Assembly (NCBI GenBank): GCA_964017185.1
Contig: OZ024878.1
Location: 4,154,151-4,218,150 of the forward strand
Origin: Rugalucina vietnamica
Taxonomy: Eukaryota; Mollusca; Bivalvia; Lucinida; Lucinidae
Direction: 5' to 3'
Length of the DNA: 64,000 nucleotides
Shown here: positions 31,901 to 44,310 of the stretch, piece by piece
How positions within the stretch are numbered: position 1 is the stretch's first letter
Layout: every line of letters begins with the position of its first letter
Translations under genes and position numbers: made by a program
The notes under the pieces: model-generated
Told to the model about the DNA's origin: nothing
The model's database searches: none
What the model saw: the letters and a program-made list of their open reading frames with translations, nothing else

Positions 31901-34900
31901 TGGTCAGGACCTTGAAACTGGGCAAGTTTAAAGAAAATCGTTCGCTCAGTTTTCGAGATATCGAAGTTCGAAATAGCCGACCCCATACCCAATATGGGCA
32001 GTATGGGCCATTTTCAAGTTAGCAGTACGTATAGCACAGAGTTTTGAAACTAATGAAATTTGGGTCAAACTTAGGACTGGTCAGGACCTTGAAACTGGGC
32101 AAGTTTAAAGAAAATCGTTCGCTCAGTTTTCGAGATATCGAAGTTCGAAATAGCCGACCCCATACCCAATATGGGCAGTATGGGCCATTTTCAAGTTAGC
32201 AGTACGTATAGCACAGAGTTTTGAAACTAATGAAATTTGGGTCAAACTTAGGACTGGTCAGGACCTTGAAACTGGGCAAGTTTAAAGAAAATCGTTCGCT
32301 CAGTTTTCGAGATATCGAAGTTCGAAATAGCCGACCCCATACCCAGTATGGGCAGTATGGGCCATTTTCAAGTTAGCAGTACGTATAGCACAGAGTTTTG
32401 AAACTAATGAAATTTGGGTCAAACTTAGGACTGGTCAGGACCTTGAAACTGGGCAAGTTTAAAGAAAATCGTTCGCTCAGTTTTCGAGATATCGAAGTTC
32501 GAAATAGCCGACCCCATACCCAATATGGGCAGTATGGGCCATTTTCAAGTTAGCAGTACGTATAGCACAGAGTTTTGAAACTAATGAAATTTGGGTCAAA
32601 CTTAGGACTGGTCAGGACCTTGAAACTGGGCAAGTTTAAAGAAAATCGTTCGCTCAGTTTTCGAGATATCGAAGTTCGAAATAGCCGACCCCATACCCAG
32701 TATGGGCAGTATGGGCCATTTTCAAGTTAGCAGTACGTATAGCACAGAGTTTTGAAACTAATGAAATTTGGGTCAAACTTAGGACTGGTCAGGACCTTGA
32801 AACTGGGCAAGTTTAAAGAAAATCGTTCGCTCAGTTTTCGAGATATCGAAGTTCGAAATAGCCGACCCCATACCCAATATGGGCAGTATGGGCCATTTTC
32901 AAGTTAGCAGTACGTATAGCACAGAGTTTTGAAACTAATGAAATTTGGGTCAAACTTAGGACTGGTCAGGACCTTGAAACTGGGCAAGTTTAAAGAAAAT
33001 CGTTCGCTCAGTTTTCGAGATATCGAAGTTCGAAATAGCCGACCCCATACCCAATATGGGCAGTATGGGCCATTTTCAAGTTAGCAGTACGTATAGCACA
33101 GAGTTTTGAAACTAATGAAATTTGGGTCAAACTTAGGACTGGTCAGGACCTTGAAACTGGGCAAGTTTAAAGAAAATCGTTCGCTCAGTTTTCGAGATAT
33201 CGAAGTTCGAAATAGCCGACCCCATACCCAGTATGGGCAGTATGGGCCATTTTCAAGTTAGCAGTACGTATAGCACAGAGTTTTGAAACTAATGAAATTT
33301 GGGTCAAACTTAGGACTGGTCAGGACCTTGAAACTGGGCAAGTTTAAAGAAAATCGTTCGCTCAGTTTTCGAGATATCGAAGTTCGAAATAGCCGACCCC
33401 ATACCCAATATGGGCAGTATGGGCCATTTTCAAGTTAGCAGTACGTATAGCACAGAGTTTTGAAACTAATGAAATTTGGGTCAAACTTAGGACTGGTCAG
33501 GACCTTGAAACTGGGCAAGTTTAAAGAAAATCGTTCGCTCAGTTTTCGAGATATCGAAGTTCGAAATAGCCGACCCCATACCCAATATGGGCAGTATGGG
33601 CCATTTTCAAGTTAGCAGTACGTATAGCACAGAGTTTTGAAACTAATGAAATTTGGGTCAAACTTAGGACTGGTCAGGACCTTGAAACTGGGCAAGTTTA
33701 AAGAAAATCGTTCGCTCAGTTTTCGAGATATCGAAGTTCGAAATAGCCGACCCCATACCCAGTATGGGCAGTATGGGCCATTTTCAAGTTAGCAGTACGT
33801 ATAGCACAGAGTTTTGAAACTAATGAAATTTGGGTCAAACTTAGGACTGGTCAGGACCTTGAAACAGGGCAAGTTTAAAGAAAATCGTTCGCTCAGTTTT
33901 CGAGATATCGAAGTTCGAAATAGCCGACCCCATACCCAATATGGGCAGTATGGGCCATTTTCAAGTTAGCAGTACGTATAGCACAGAGTTTTGAAACTAA
34001 TGAAATTTGGGTCAAACTTAGGACTGGTCAGGACCTTGAAACAGGGCAAGTTTAAAGAAAATCGTTCGCTCAGTTTTCGAGATATCGAAGTTCGAAATAG
34101 CCGACCCCATACCCATTATGGGCAGTATGGGCCATTTTCAAGTTAGCAGTACGTATAGCACAGAGTTTTGAAACTAATGAAATTTGGGTCAAACTTAGGA
34201 CTGGTCAGGACCTTGAAACAGGGCAAGTTTAAAGAAAATCGTTCGCTCAGTTTTCGAGATATCGAAGTTCGAAATAGCCGACCCCATACCCAATATGGGC
34301 AGTATGGGCCATTTTCAAGTTAGCAGTACGTATAGCACAGAGTTTTGAAACTAATGAAATTTGGGTCAAACTTAGGACTGGTCAGGACCTTGAAACAGGG
34401 CAAGTTTAAAGAAAATCGTTCGCTCAGTTTTCGAGATATCGAAGTTCGAAATAGCCGACCCCATACCCAATATGGGCAGTATGGGCCATTTTCAAGTTAG
34501 CAGTACGTATAGCAGAGAGTTTTGAAACTAATGAAATTTGGGTCAAACTTAGGACTGGTCAGGACCTTGAAACAGGGCAAGTTTAAAGAAAATCGTTCGC
34601 TCAGTTTTCGAGATATCGAAGTTCGAAATAGCCGACCCCATACCCAATATGGGCAGTATGGGCCATTTTCAAGTTAGCAGTACGTATAGCACAGAGTTTT
34701 GAAGCTAATGAAATTTGGGTCAAACTTAGGACTGGTCAGGACCTTGAAACTGGGCAAGTTTAAAGAAAATCGTTCGCTCAGTTTTCGAGATATCGAAGTT
34801 CGAAATAGCCGACCCCATACCCAATATGGGCAGTATGGGCCATTTTCAAGTTAGCAGTACGTATAGCACAGAGTTTTGAAACTAATGAAATTTGGGTCAA

Positions 34901-37900
34901 ACTTAGGACTGGTCAGGATCTTGAAACTGGGCAAGTTTAAAGAAAATCGTTCGCTCAGTTTTCGAGATATCGAAGTTCGAAATAGCCGACCCCATACCCA
35001 ATATGGGCAGTATGGGCCATTTTCAAGTTAGCAGTACGTATAGCACAGAGTTTTGAAACTAATGAAATTTGGGTCAAACTTAGGACTGGTCAGGACCTTG
35101 AAACTGGGCAAGTTTAAAGAAAATCGTTCGCTCAGTTTTCGAGATATCGAAGTTCGAAATAGCCGACCCCATACCCAATATGGGCAGTATGGGCCATTTT
35201 CAAGTTAGCAGTACGTATAGCACAGAGTTTTGAAACTAATGAAATTTGGGTCAAACTTAGGACTGGTCAGGACCTTGAAACTGGGCAAGTTTAAAGAAAA
35301 TCGTTCGCTCAGTTTTTGAGATATCGAAGTTCGAAATAGCCGACCCCATACCCAATATGGGCAGTATGGGCCATTTTCAAGTTAGCAGTACGTATAGCAC
35401 AGAGTTTTGAAACTAATGAAATTTGGGTCAAACTTAGGACTGGTCAGGACCTTGAAACTGGGCAAGTTTAAAGAAAATCGTTCGCTCAGTTTTCGAGATA
35501 TCGAAGTTCGAAATAGCCGACCCCATACCCAATATGGGCAGTATGGGCCATTTTCAAGTTAGCAGTACGTATAGCAGAGAGTTTTGAAACTAATGAAATT
35601 TGGGTCAAACTTAGGACTGGTCAGGACCTTGAAACAGGGCAAGTTTAAAGAAAATCGTTCGCTCAGTTTTCGAGATATCGAAGTTCGAAATAGCCGACCC
35701 CATACCCAATATGGGCAGTATGGGCCATTTTCAAGTTAGCAGTACGTATAGCACAGAGTTTTGAAACTAATGAAATTTGGGTCAAACTTAGGACTGGTCA
35801 GGACCTTGAAACAGGGCAAGTTTAAAGAAAATCGTTCGCTCAGTTTTCGAGATATCGAAGTTCGAAATAGCCGACCCCATACCCAATATGGGCAGTATGG
35901 GCCATTTTCAAGTTAGCAGTACGTATAGCACAGAGTTTTGAAACTAATGAAATTTGGGTCAAACTTAGGACTGGTCAGGACCTTGAAACTGGGCAAGTTT
36001 AAAGAAAATCGTTCGCTCAGTTTTCGAGATATCGAAGTTCGAAATAGCCGACCCCATACCCAATATGGGCAGTATGGGCCATTTTCAAGTTAGCAGTACG
36101 TATAGCACAGAGTTTTGAAACTAATGAAATTTGGGTCAAACTTAGGACTGGTCAGGACCTTGAAACTGGGCAAGTTTAAAGAAAATCGTTCGCTCAGTTT
36201 TCGAGATATCGAAGTTCGAAATAGCCGACCCCATACCCAATATGGGCAGTATGGGCCATTTTCAAGTTAGCAGTACGTATAGCACAGAGTTTTGAAACTA
36301 ATGAAATTTGGGTCAAACTTAGGACTGGTCAGGACCTTGAAACTGGGCAAGTTTAAAGAAAATCGTTCGCTCAGTTTTCGAGATATCGAAGTTCGAAATA
36401 GCCGACCCCATACCCAATATGGGCAGTATGGGCCATTTTCAAGTTAGCAGTACGTATAGCACAGAGTTTTGAAACTAATGAAATTTGGGTCAAACTTAGG
36501 ACTGGTCAGGACCTTGAAACTGGGCAAGTTTAAAGAAAATCGTTCGCTCAGTTTTCGAGATATCGAAGTTCGAAATAGCCGACCCCATACCCAATATGGG
36601 CAGTATGGGCCATTTTCAAGTTAGCAGTACGTATAGCACAGAGTTTTGAAACTAATGAAATTTGGGTCAAACTTAGGACTGGTCAGGACCTTGAAACTGG
36701 GCAAGTTTAAAGAAAATCGTTCGCTCAGTTTTTGAGATATCGAAGTTCGAAATAGCCGACCCCATACCCAATATGGGCAGTATGGGCCATTTTCAAGTTA
36801 GCAGTACGTATAGCACAGAGTTTTGAAACTAATGAAATTTGGGTCAAACTTAGGACTGGTCAGGACCTTGAAACTGGGCAAGTTTAAAGAAAATCGTTCG
36901 CTCAGTTTTCGAGATATCGAAGTTCGAAATAGCCGACCCCATACCCAATATGGGCAGTATGGGCCATTTTCAAGTTAGCAGTACGTATAGCACAGAGTTT
37001 TGAAACTAATGAAATTTGGGTCAAACTTAGGACTGGTCAGGACCTTGAAACTGGGCAAGTTTAAAGAAAATCGTTCGCTCAGTTTTCGAGATATCGAAGT
37101 TCGAAATAGCCGACCCCATACCCAATATGGGCAGTATGGGCCATTTTCAAGTTAGCAGTACGTATAGCACAGAGTTTTGAAACTAATGAAATTTGGGTCA
37201 AACTTAGGACTGGTCAGGACCTTGAAACTGGGCAAGTTTAAAGAAAATCGTTCGCTCAGTTTTCGAGATATCGAAGTTCGAAATAGCCGACCCCATACCC
37301 AATATGGGCAGTATGGGCCATTTTCAAGTTAGCAGTACGTATAGCACAGAGTTTTGAAACTAATGAAATTTAGGTCAAACTTAGGACTGGTCAGGACCTT
37401 GAAACTGGGCAAGTTTAAAGAAAATCGTTCGCTCAGTTTTCGAGATATCGAAGTTCGAAATAGCCGACCCCATACCCAATATGGGCAGTATGGGCCATTT
37501 TCAAGTTAGCAGTACGTATAGCAGAGAGTTTTGAAACTAATGAAATTTGGGTCAAACTTAGGACTGGTCAGGACCTTGAAACAGGGCAAGTTTAAAGAAA
37601 ATCGTTCGCTCAGTTTTGGAGATATCGAAGTTCGAAATAGCCGACCCCATACCCAATATGGGCAGTATGGGCCATTTTCAAGTTAGCAGTACGTATAGCA
37701 GAGAGTTTTGAAACTAATGAAATTTGGGTCAAACTTAGGACTGGTCAGGACCTTGAAACAGGGCAAGTTTAAAAGAAAATCGTTCGCTCAGTTTTTGAGA
37801 TATCGAAGTTCGAAATAGCCGACCCCATACCCAATATGGGCAGTATGGGCCATTTTCAAGTTAGCAGTACGTATAGCACAGAGTTTTGAAACTAATGAAA

Positions 37901-40900
37901 TTTGGGTCAAACTTAGGACTGGTCAGGACCTTGAAACAGGGCAAGTTTAAAGAAAATCGTTCGCTCAGTTTTCGAGATATCGAAGTTCGAAATAGCCGAC
38001 CCCATACCCAATATGGGCAGTATGGGCCATTTTCAAGTTAGCAGTACGTATAGCACAGAGTTTTGAAACTAATGAAATTTGGGTCAAACTTAGGACTGGT
38101 CAGGACCTTGAAACAGGGCAAGTTTAAAGAAAATCGTTCGCTCAGTTTTCGAGATATCGAAGTTCGAAATAGCCGACCCCATACCCAATATGGGCAGTAT
38201 GGGCCATTTTCAAGTTAGCAGTACGTATAGCACAGAGTTTTGAAACTAATGAAATTTGGGTCAAACTTAGGACTGGTCAGGACCTTGAAACTGGGCAAGT
38301 TTAAAGAAAATCGTTCGCTCAGTTTTCGAGATATCGAAGTTCGAAATAGCCGACCCCATACCCAATATGGGCAGTATGGGCCATTTTCAAGTTAGCAGTA
38401 CGTATAGCACAGAGTTTTGAAACTAATGAAATTTGGGTCAAACTTAGGACTGGTCAGGACCTTGAAACTGGGCAAGTTTAAAGAAAATCGTTCGCTCAGT
38501 TTTCGAGATATCGAAGTTCGAAATAGCCGACCCCATACCCAATATGGGCAGTATGGGCCATTTTCAAGTTAGCAGTACGTATAGCACAGAGTTTTGAAAC
38601 TAATGAAATTTGGGTCAAACTTAGGACTGGTCAGGACCTTGAAACTGGGCAAGTTTAAAGAAAATCGTTCGCTCAGTTTTTGAGATATCGAAGTTCGAAA
38701 TAGCCGACCCCATACCCAGTATGGGCAGTATGGGCCATTTTCAAGTTAGCAGTACGTATAGCACAGAGTTTTGAAACTAATGAAATTTGGGTCAAACTTA
38801 GGACTGGTCAGGACCTTGAAACTGGGCAAGTTTAAAGAAAATCGTTCGCTCAGTTTTCGAGATATCGAAGTTCGAAATAGCCGACCCCATACCCAATATG
38901 GGCAGTATGGGCCATTTTCAAGTTAGCAGTACGTATAGCACAGAGTTTTGAAACTAATGAAATTTGGGTCAAACTTAGGACTGGTCAGGACCTTGAAACT
39001 GGGCAAGTTTAAAGAAAATCGTTCGCTCAGTTTTCGAGATATCGAAGTTCGAAATAGCCGACCCCATACCCAATATGGGCAGTATGGGCCATTTTCAAGT
39101 TAGCAGTACGTATAGCACAGAGTTTTGAAACTAATGAAATTTGGGTCAAACTTAGGACTGGTCAGGACCTTGAAACTGGGCAAGTTTAAAGAAAATCGTT
39201 CGCTCAGTTTTTGAGATATCGAAGTTCGAAATAGCCGACCCCATACCCAATATGGGCAGTATGGGCCATTTTCAAGTTAGCAGTACGTATAGCACAGAGT
39301 TTTGAAACTAATGAAATTTGGGTCAAACTTAGGACTGGTCAGGACCTTGAAACTGGGCAAGTTTAAAGAAAATCGTTCGCTCAGTTTTCGAGATATCGAA
39401 GTTCGAAATAGCCGACCCCATACCCAATATGGGCAGTATGGGCCATTTTCAAGTTAGCAGTACGTATAGCACAGAGTTTTGAAACTAATGAAATTTAGGT
39501 CAAACTTAGGACTGGTCAGGACCTTGAAACTGGGCAAGTTTAAAGAAAATCGTTCGCTCAGTTTTCGAGATATCGAAGTTCGAAATAGCCGACCCCATAC
39601 CCAATATGGGCAGTATGGGCCATTTTCAAGTTAGCAGTACGTATAGCAGAGAGTTTTGAAACTAATGAAATTTGGGTCAAACTTAGGACTGGTCAGGACC
39701 TTGAAACAGGGCAAGTTTAAAGAAAATCGTTCGCTCAGTTTTCGAGATATCGAAGTTCGAAATAGCCGACCCCATACCCAATATGGGCAGTATGGGCCAT
39801 TTTCAAGTTAGCAGTACGTATAGCAGAGAGTTTTGAAACTAATGAAATTTGGGTCAAACTTAGGACTGGTCAGGACCTTGAAACAGGGCAAGTTTAAAGA
39901 AAATCGTTCGCTCAGTTTTCGAGATATCGAAGTTCGAAATAGCCGACCCCATACCCAATATGGGCAGTATGGGCCATTTTCAAGTTAGCAGTACGTATAG
40001 CAGAGAGTTTTGAAACTAATGAAATTTGGGTCAAACTTAGGACTGGTCAGGACCTTGAAACAGGGCAAGTTTAAAGAAAATCGTTCGCTCAGTTTTCGAG
40101 ATATCGAAGTTCGAAATAGCCGACCCCATACCCAATATGGGCAGTATGGGCCATTTTCAAGTTAGCAGTACGTATAGCAGAGAGTTTTGAAACTAATGAA
40201 ATTTGGGTCAAACTTAGGACTGGTCAGGACCTTGAAACAGGGCAAGTTTAAAGAAAATCGTTCGCTCAGTTTTCGAGATATCGAAGTTCGAAATAGCCGA
40301 CCCCATACCCAATATGGGCAGTATGGGCCATTTTCAAGTTAGCAGTACGTATAGCACAGAGTTTTGAAACTAATGAAATTTGGGTCAAACTTAGAACTGG
40401 TCAGGACCTTGAAACTGGGCAAGTTTAAAGAAAATCGTTCGCTCAGTTTTCGAGATATCGAAGTTCGAAATAGCCGACCCCATACCCAATATGGGCAGTA
40501 TGGGCCATTTTCAAGTTAGCAGTACGTATAGCACAGAGTTTTGAAACTAATGAAATTTGGGTCAAACTTAGGACTGGTCAGGACCTTGAAACTGGGCAAG
40601 TTTAAAGAAAATCGTTCGCTCAGTTTTTGAGATATCGAAGTTCGAAATAGCCGACCCCATACCCAATATGGGCAGTATGGGCCATTTTCAAGTTAGCATT
40701 ACTTAGGACTGGTCAGGACCTTGAAACAGGGCAAGTTTAAAGAAAATCGTTCGCTCAGTTTTCGAGATATCGAAGTTCGAAATAGCCGACCCCATACCCA
40801 ATATGGGCAGTATGGGCCATTTTCAAGTTAGCAGTACGTATAGCACAGAGTTTTGAAACTAATGAAATTTGGGTCAAACTTAGGACTGGTCAGGACCTTG

Positions 40901-43900
40901 AAACTGGGCAAGTTTAAAGAAAATCGTTCGCTCAGTTTTCGAGATATCGAAGTTCGAAATAGCCGACCCCATACCCAATATGGGCAGTATGGGCCATTTT
41001 CAAGTTAGCAGTACGTATAGCACAGAGTTTTGAAACTAATGAAATTTAGGTCAAACTTAGGACTGGTCAGGACCTTGAAACTGGGCAAGTTTAAAGAAAA
41101 TCGTTCGCTCAGTTTTCGAGATATCGAAGTTCGAAATAGCCGACCCCATACCCAATATGGGCAGTATGGGCCATTTTCAAGTTAGCAGTACGTATAGTCA
41201 GAGAGTTTTGAAACTAATGAAATTTGGGTCAAACTTAGGACTGGTCAGGACCTTGAAACTGGGCAAGTTTAAAGAAAATCGTTCGCTCAGTTTTCGAGAT
41301 ATCGAAGTTCGAAATAGCCGACCCCATACCCAATATGGGCAGTATGGGCCATTTTCAAGTTAGCAGTACGTATAGCACAGAGTTTTGAAACTAATGAAAT
41401 TTGGGTCAAACTTAGGACTGGTCAGGACCTTGAAACTGGGCAAGTTTAAAGAAAATCGTTCGCTCAGTTTTCGAGATATCGAAGTTCGAAATAGCCGACC
41501 CCATACCCAATATGGGCAGTATGGGCCATTTTCAAGTTAGCAGTACGTATAGCACAGAGTTTTGAAACTAATGAAATTTGGGTCAAACTTAGGACTGGTC
41601 AGGACCTTGAAACTGGGCAAGTTTAAAGAAAATCGTTCGCTCAGTTTTTGAGATATCGAAGTTCGAAATAGCCGACCCCATACCCAATATGGGCAGTATG
41701 GGCCATTTTCAAGTTAGCAGTACGTATAGCACAGAGTTTTGAAACTAATGAAATTTAGGTCAAACTTAGGACTGGTCAGGACCTTGAAACTGGGCAAGTT
41801 TAAAGAAAATCGTTCGCTCAGTTTTCGAGATATCGAAGTTCGAAATAGCCGACCCCATACCCAATATGGGCAGTATGGGCCATTTTCAAGTTAGCAGTAC
41901 GTATAGCAGAGAGTTTTGAAACTAATGAAATTTGGGTCAAACTTAGGACTGGTCAGGACCTTGAAACAGGGCAAGTTTAAAGAAAATCGTTCGCTCAGTT
42001 TTCGAGATATCGAAGTTCGAAATAGCCGACCCCATACCCAATATGGGCAGTATGGGCCATTTTCAAGTTAGCAGTACGTATAGCAGAGAGTTTTGAAACT
42101 AATGAAATTTGGGTCAAACTTAGGACTGGTCAGGACCTTGAAACTGGGCAAGTTTAAAGAAAATCGTTCGCTCAGTTTTCGAGATATCGAAGTTCGAAAT
42201 AGCCGACCCCATACCCAATATGGGCAGTATGGGCCATTTTCAAGTTAGCAGTACGTATAGCAGAGAGTTTTGAAACTAATGAAATTTGGGTCAAACTTAG
42301 GACTGGTCAGGACCTTGAAACAGGGCAAGTTTAAAGAAAATCGTTCGCTCAGTTTTCGAGATATCGAAGTTCGAAATAGCCGACCCCATACCCAATATGG
42401 GCAGTATGGGCCATTTTCAAGTTAGCAGTACGTATAGCACAGAGTTTTGAAACTAATGAAATTTGGGACAAACTTAGGACTGGTCAGGACCTTGAAACAG
42501 GGCAAGTTTGAAGAAAATCGTTCGCTCAGTTTTCGAGATATCGAAGTTCGAAATAGCCGACCCCATACCCAATATGGGCAGTATGGGCCATTTTCAAGTT
42601 AGCAGTACGTATAGCACAGAGTTTTGAAACTAATGAAATTTGGGTCAAACTTAGGACTGGTCAGGACCTTGAAACTGGGCAAGTTTAAAGAAAATCGTTC
42701 GCTCAGTTTTCGAGATATCGAAGTTCGAAATAGCCGACCCCATACCCAATATGGGCAGTATGGGCCATTTTCAAGTTAGCAGTACGTATAGCACAGAGTT
42801 TTGAAACTAATGAAATTTGGGTCAAACTTAGGACTGGTCAGGACCTTGAAACTGGGCAAGTTTAAAGAAAATCGTTCGCTCAGTTTTCGAGATATCGAAG
42901 TTCGAAATAGCCGACCCCATACCCAATATGGGCAGTATGGGCCATTTTCAAGTTAGCAGTACGTATAGCACAGAGTTTTGAAACTAATGAAATTTGGGTC
43001 AAACTTAGGACTGGTCAGGACCTTGAAACTGGGCAAGTTTAAAGAAAATCGTTCGCTCAGTTTTCGAGATATCGAAGTTCGAAATAGCCGACCCCATACC
43101 CAATATGGGCAGTATGGGCCATTTTCAAGTTAGCAGTACGTATAGCACAGAGTTTTGAAACTAATGAAATTTGGGTCAAACTTAGGACTGGTCAGGACCT
43201 TGAAACTGGGCAAGTTTAAAGAAAATCGATCGCTCAGTTTTCGCGATATCGAAGTTCGAAATAGCCGACCCCATACCCAATATGGGCAGTATGGGCCATT
43301 TTCAAGTTAGCAGTACGTATAGCAGAGAGTTTTGAAACTAATGAAATTTGGGTCAAACTTAGGACTGGTCAGGACCTTGAAACTGGGCACGTTTAAAGAA
43401 AATCGTTCGCTCAGTTTTCGAGATATCGAAGTTCGAAATAGCCGACCCCATACCCAATATGGGCAGTATGGGCCATTTTCAAGTTAGCAGTACGTATAGC
43501 ACAGAGTTTTGAAACTAATGAAATTTGGGTCAAACTTAGGACTGGTCAGGACCTTGAAACTGGGCAATTTAAAGAAAATCGTTCGCTCAGTTTTTGAGAT
43601 ATCGAAGTTCGAAATAGCCGACCCCATACCCAATATGGGCAGTATGGGCCATATTCAAGTTAGCAGTACGTATAGCACAGAGTTTTGAAACTAATGAAAT
43701 TTGGGTCAAACTTAGGACTGGTCAGGACCTTGAAACTGGGCAAGTTTAAAGAAAATCGTTCGCTCAGTTTTTGAGATATCGAAGTTCGAAATAGCCGACC
43801 CCATACCCAATATGGGCAGTATGGGCCATTTTCAAGTTAGCATTTCGTATAGCACAGAGTTTTGAAACTAATGAAATTTGGGTCAAACTTAGGACTGGTC

Positions 43901-44253
43901 AGGACCTTGAAACTGGGTTATTTTAAAGAAAATCGTTCGCTCAGTTTTTGAGATATCGAAGTTCGAAATAGCCGACACCATACCCAATATGAACAGTATG
44001 GGCCATTTTCAAGTTAACAGTACGTATAGTCAGAGAGTTTTGAAACTAATGAAATTTGGGTCAAACTTAGGACTGGTCAGGACCTTGAAACTGGGCAAAT
44101 TTAAAGAAAATCGTCCGCTCAGTTTTCGAGATATCGAAGTTCGAAATAGCCGACCCCATACCCAATATGGGCAGTATGGGCCATTTACAAGTTAGCAGTA
44201 CGTATAGTCAGAGAGTTTTGAAACTAATGAAATTTGGGTCAAACTTAGGACTG
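25921..44253 (+). repeat. Satellite array, left block, 177-bp monomers, + orientation (~103 copies)
   Basis: The monomer starts GGCCATTTTCAAGTTAGCAG and includes CGTATAGCACAGAGTTTTGA, ACTAATGAAATTTGGGTCAA, GGACTGGTCAGGACCTTGAA, CGTTCGCTCAGTTTTCGAGA, CGAAGTTCGAAATAGCCGAC and CCCATACCCAATATGGGCAG. Most copies are exactly 177 bp and differ at only a few variant sites (CACAGAG/CAGAGAG, ACTGGGC/ACAGGGC, CCAATATG/CCAGTATG, TTTTCGAG/TTTTTGAG). The first copies (25921-26041) are fragmentary. A 42-bp deletion occurs at ~40700. Copies from 43.2 kb rightward are more diverged. Variant patterns repeat at an offset of 6372 bp (36 monomers). It is non-coding. Confidence 0.97.
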
Positions 44254-44310
44254 AAAATGAAAATGGACTGACTGACTGACTGACTGGACTGACTTTCAGG
44301 ACTGACTGAC
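44254..44310. repeat. GACT-rich inversion junction of the satellite
   Basis: The left block stops in mid-monomer at CAAACTTAGGACTG. Then come AAAATGAAAATG, (GACT)n runs with CAGGACTGACTGAC, and the right block begins with CTTGAAAATGGCCCATACTG, the complement of the left-block monomer start. Confidence 0.9.
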
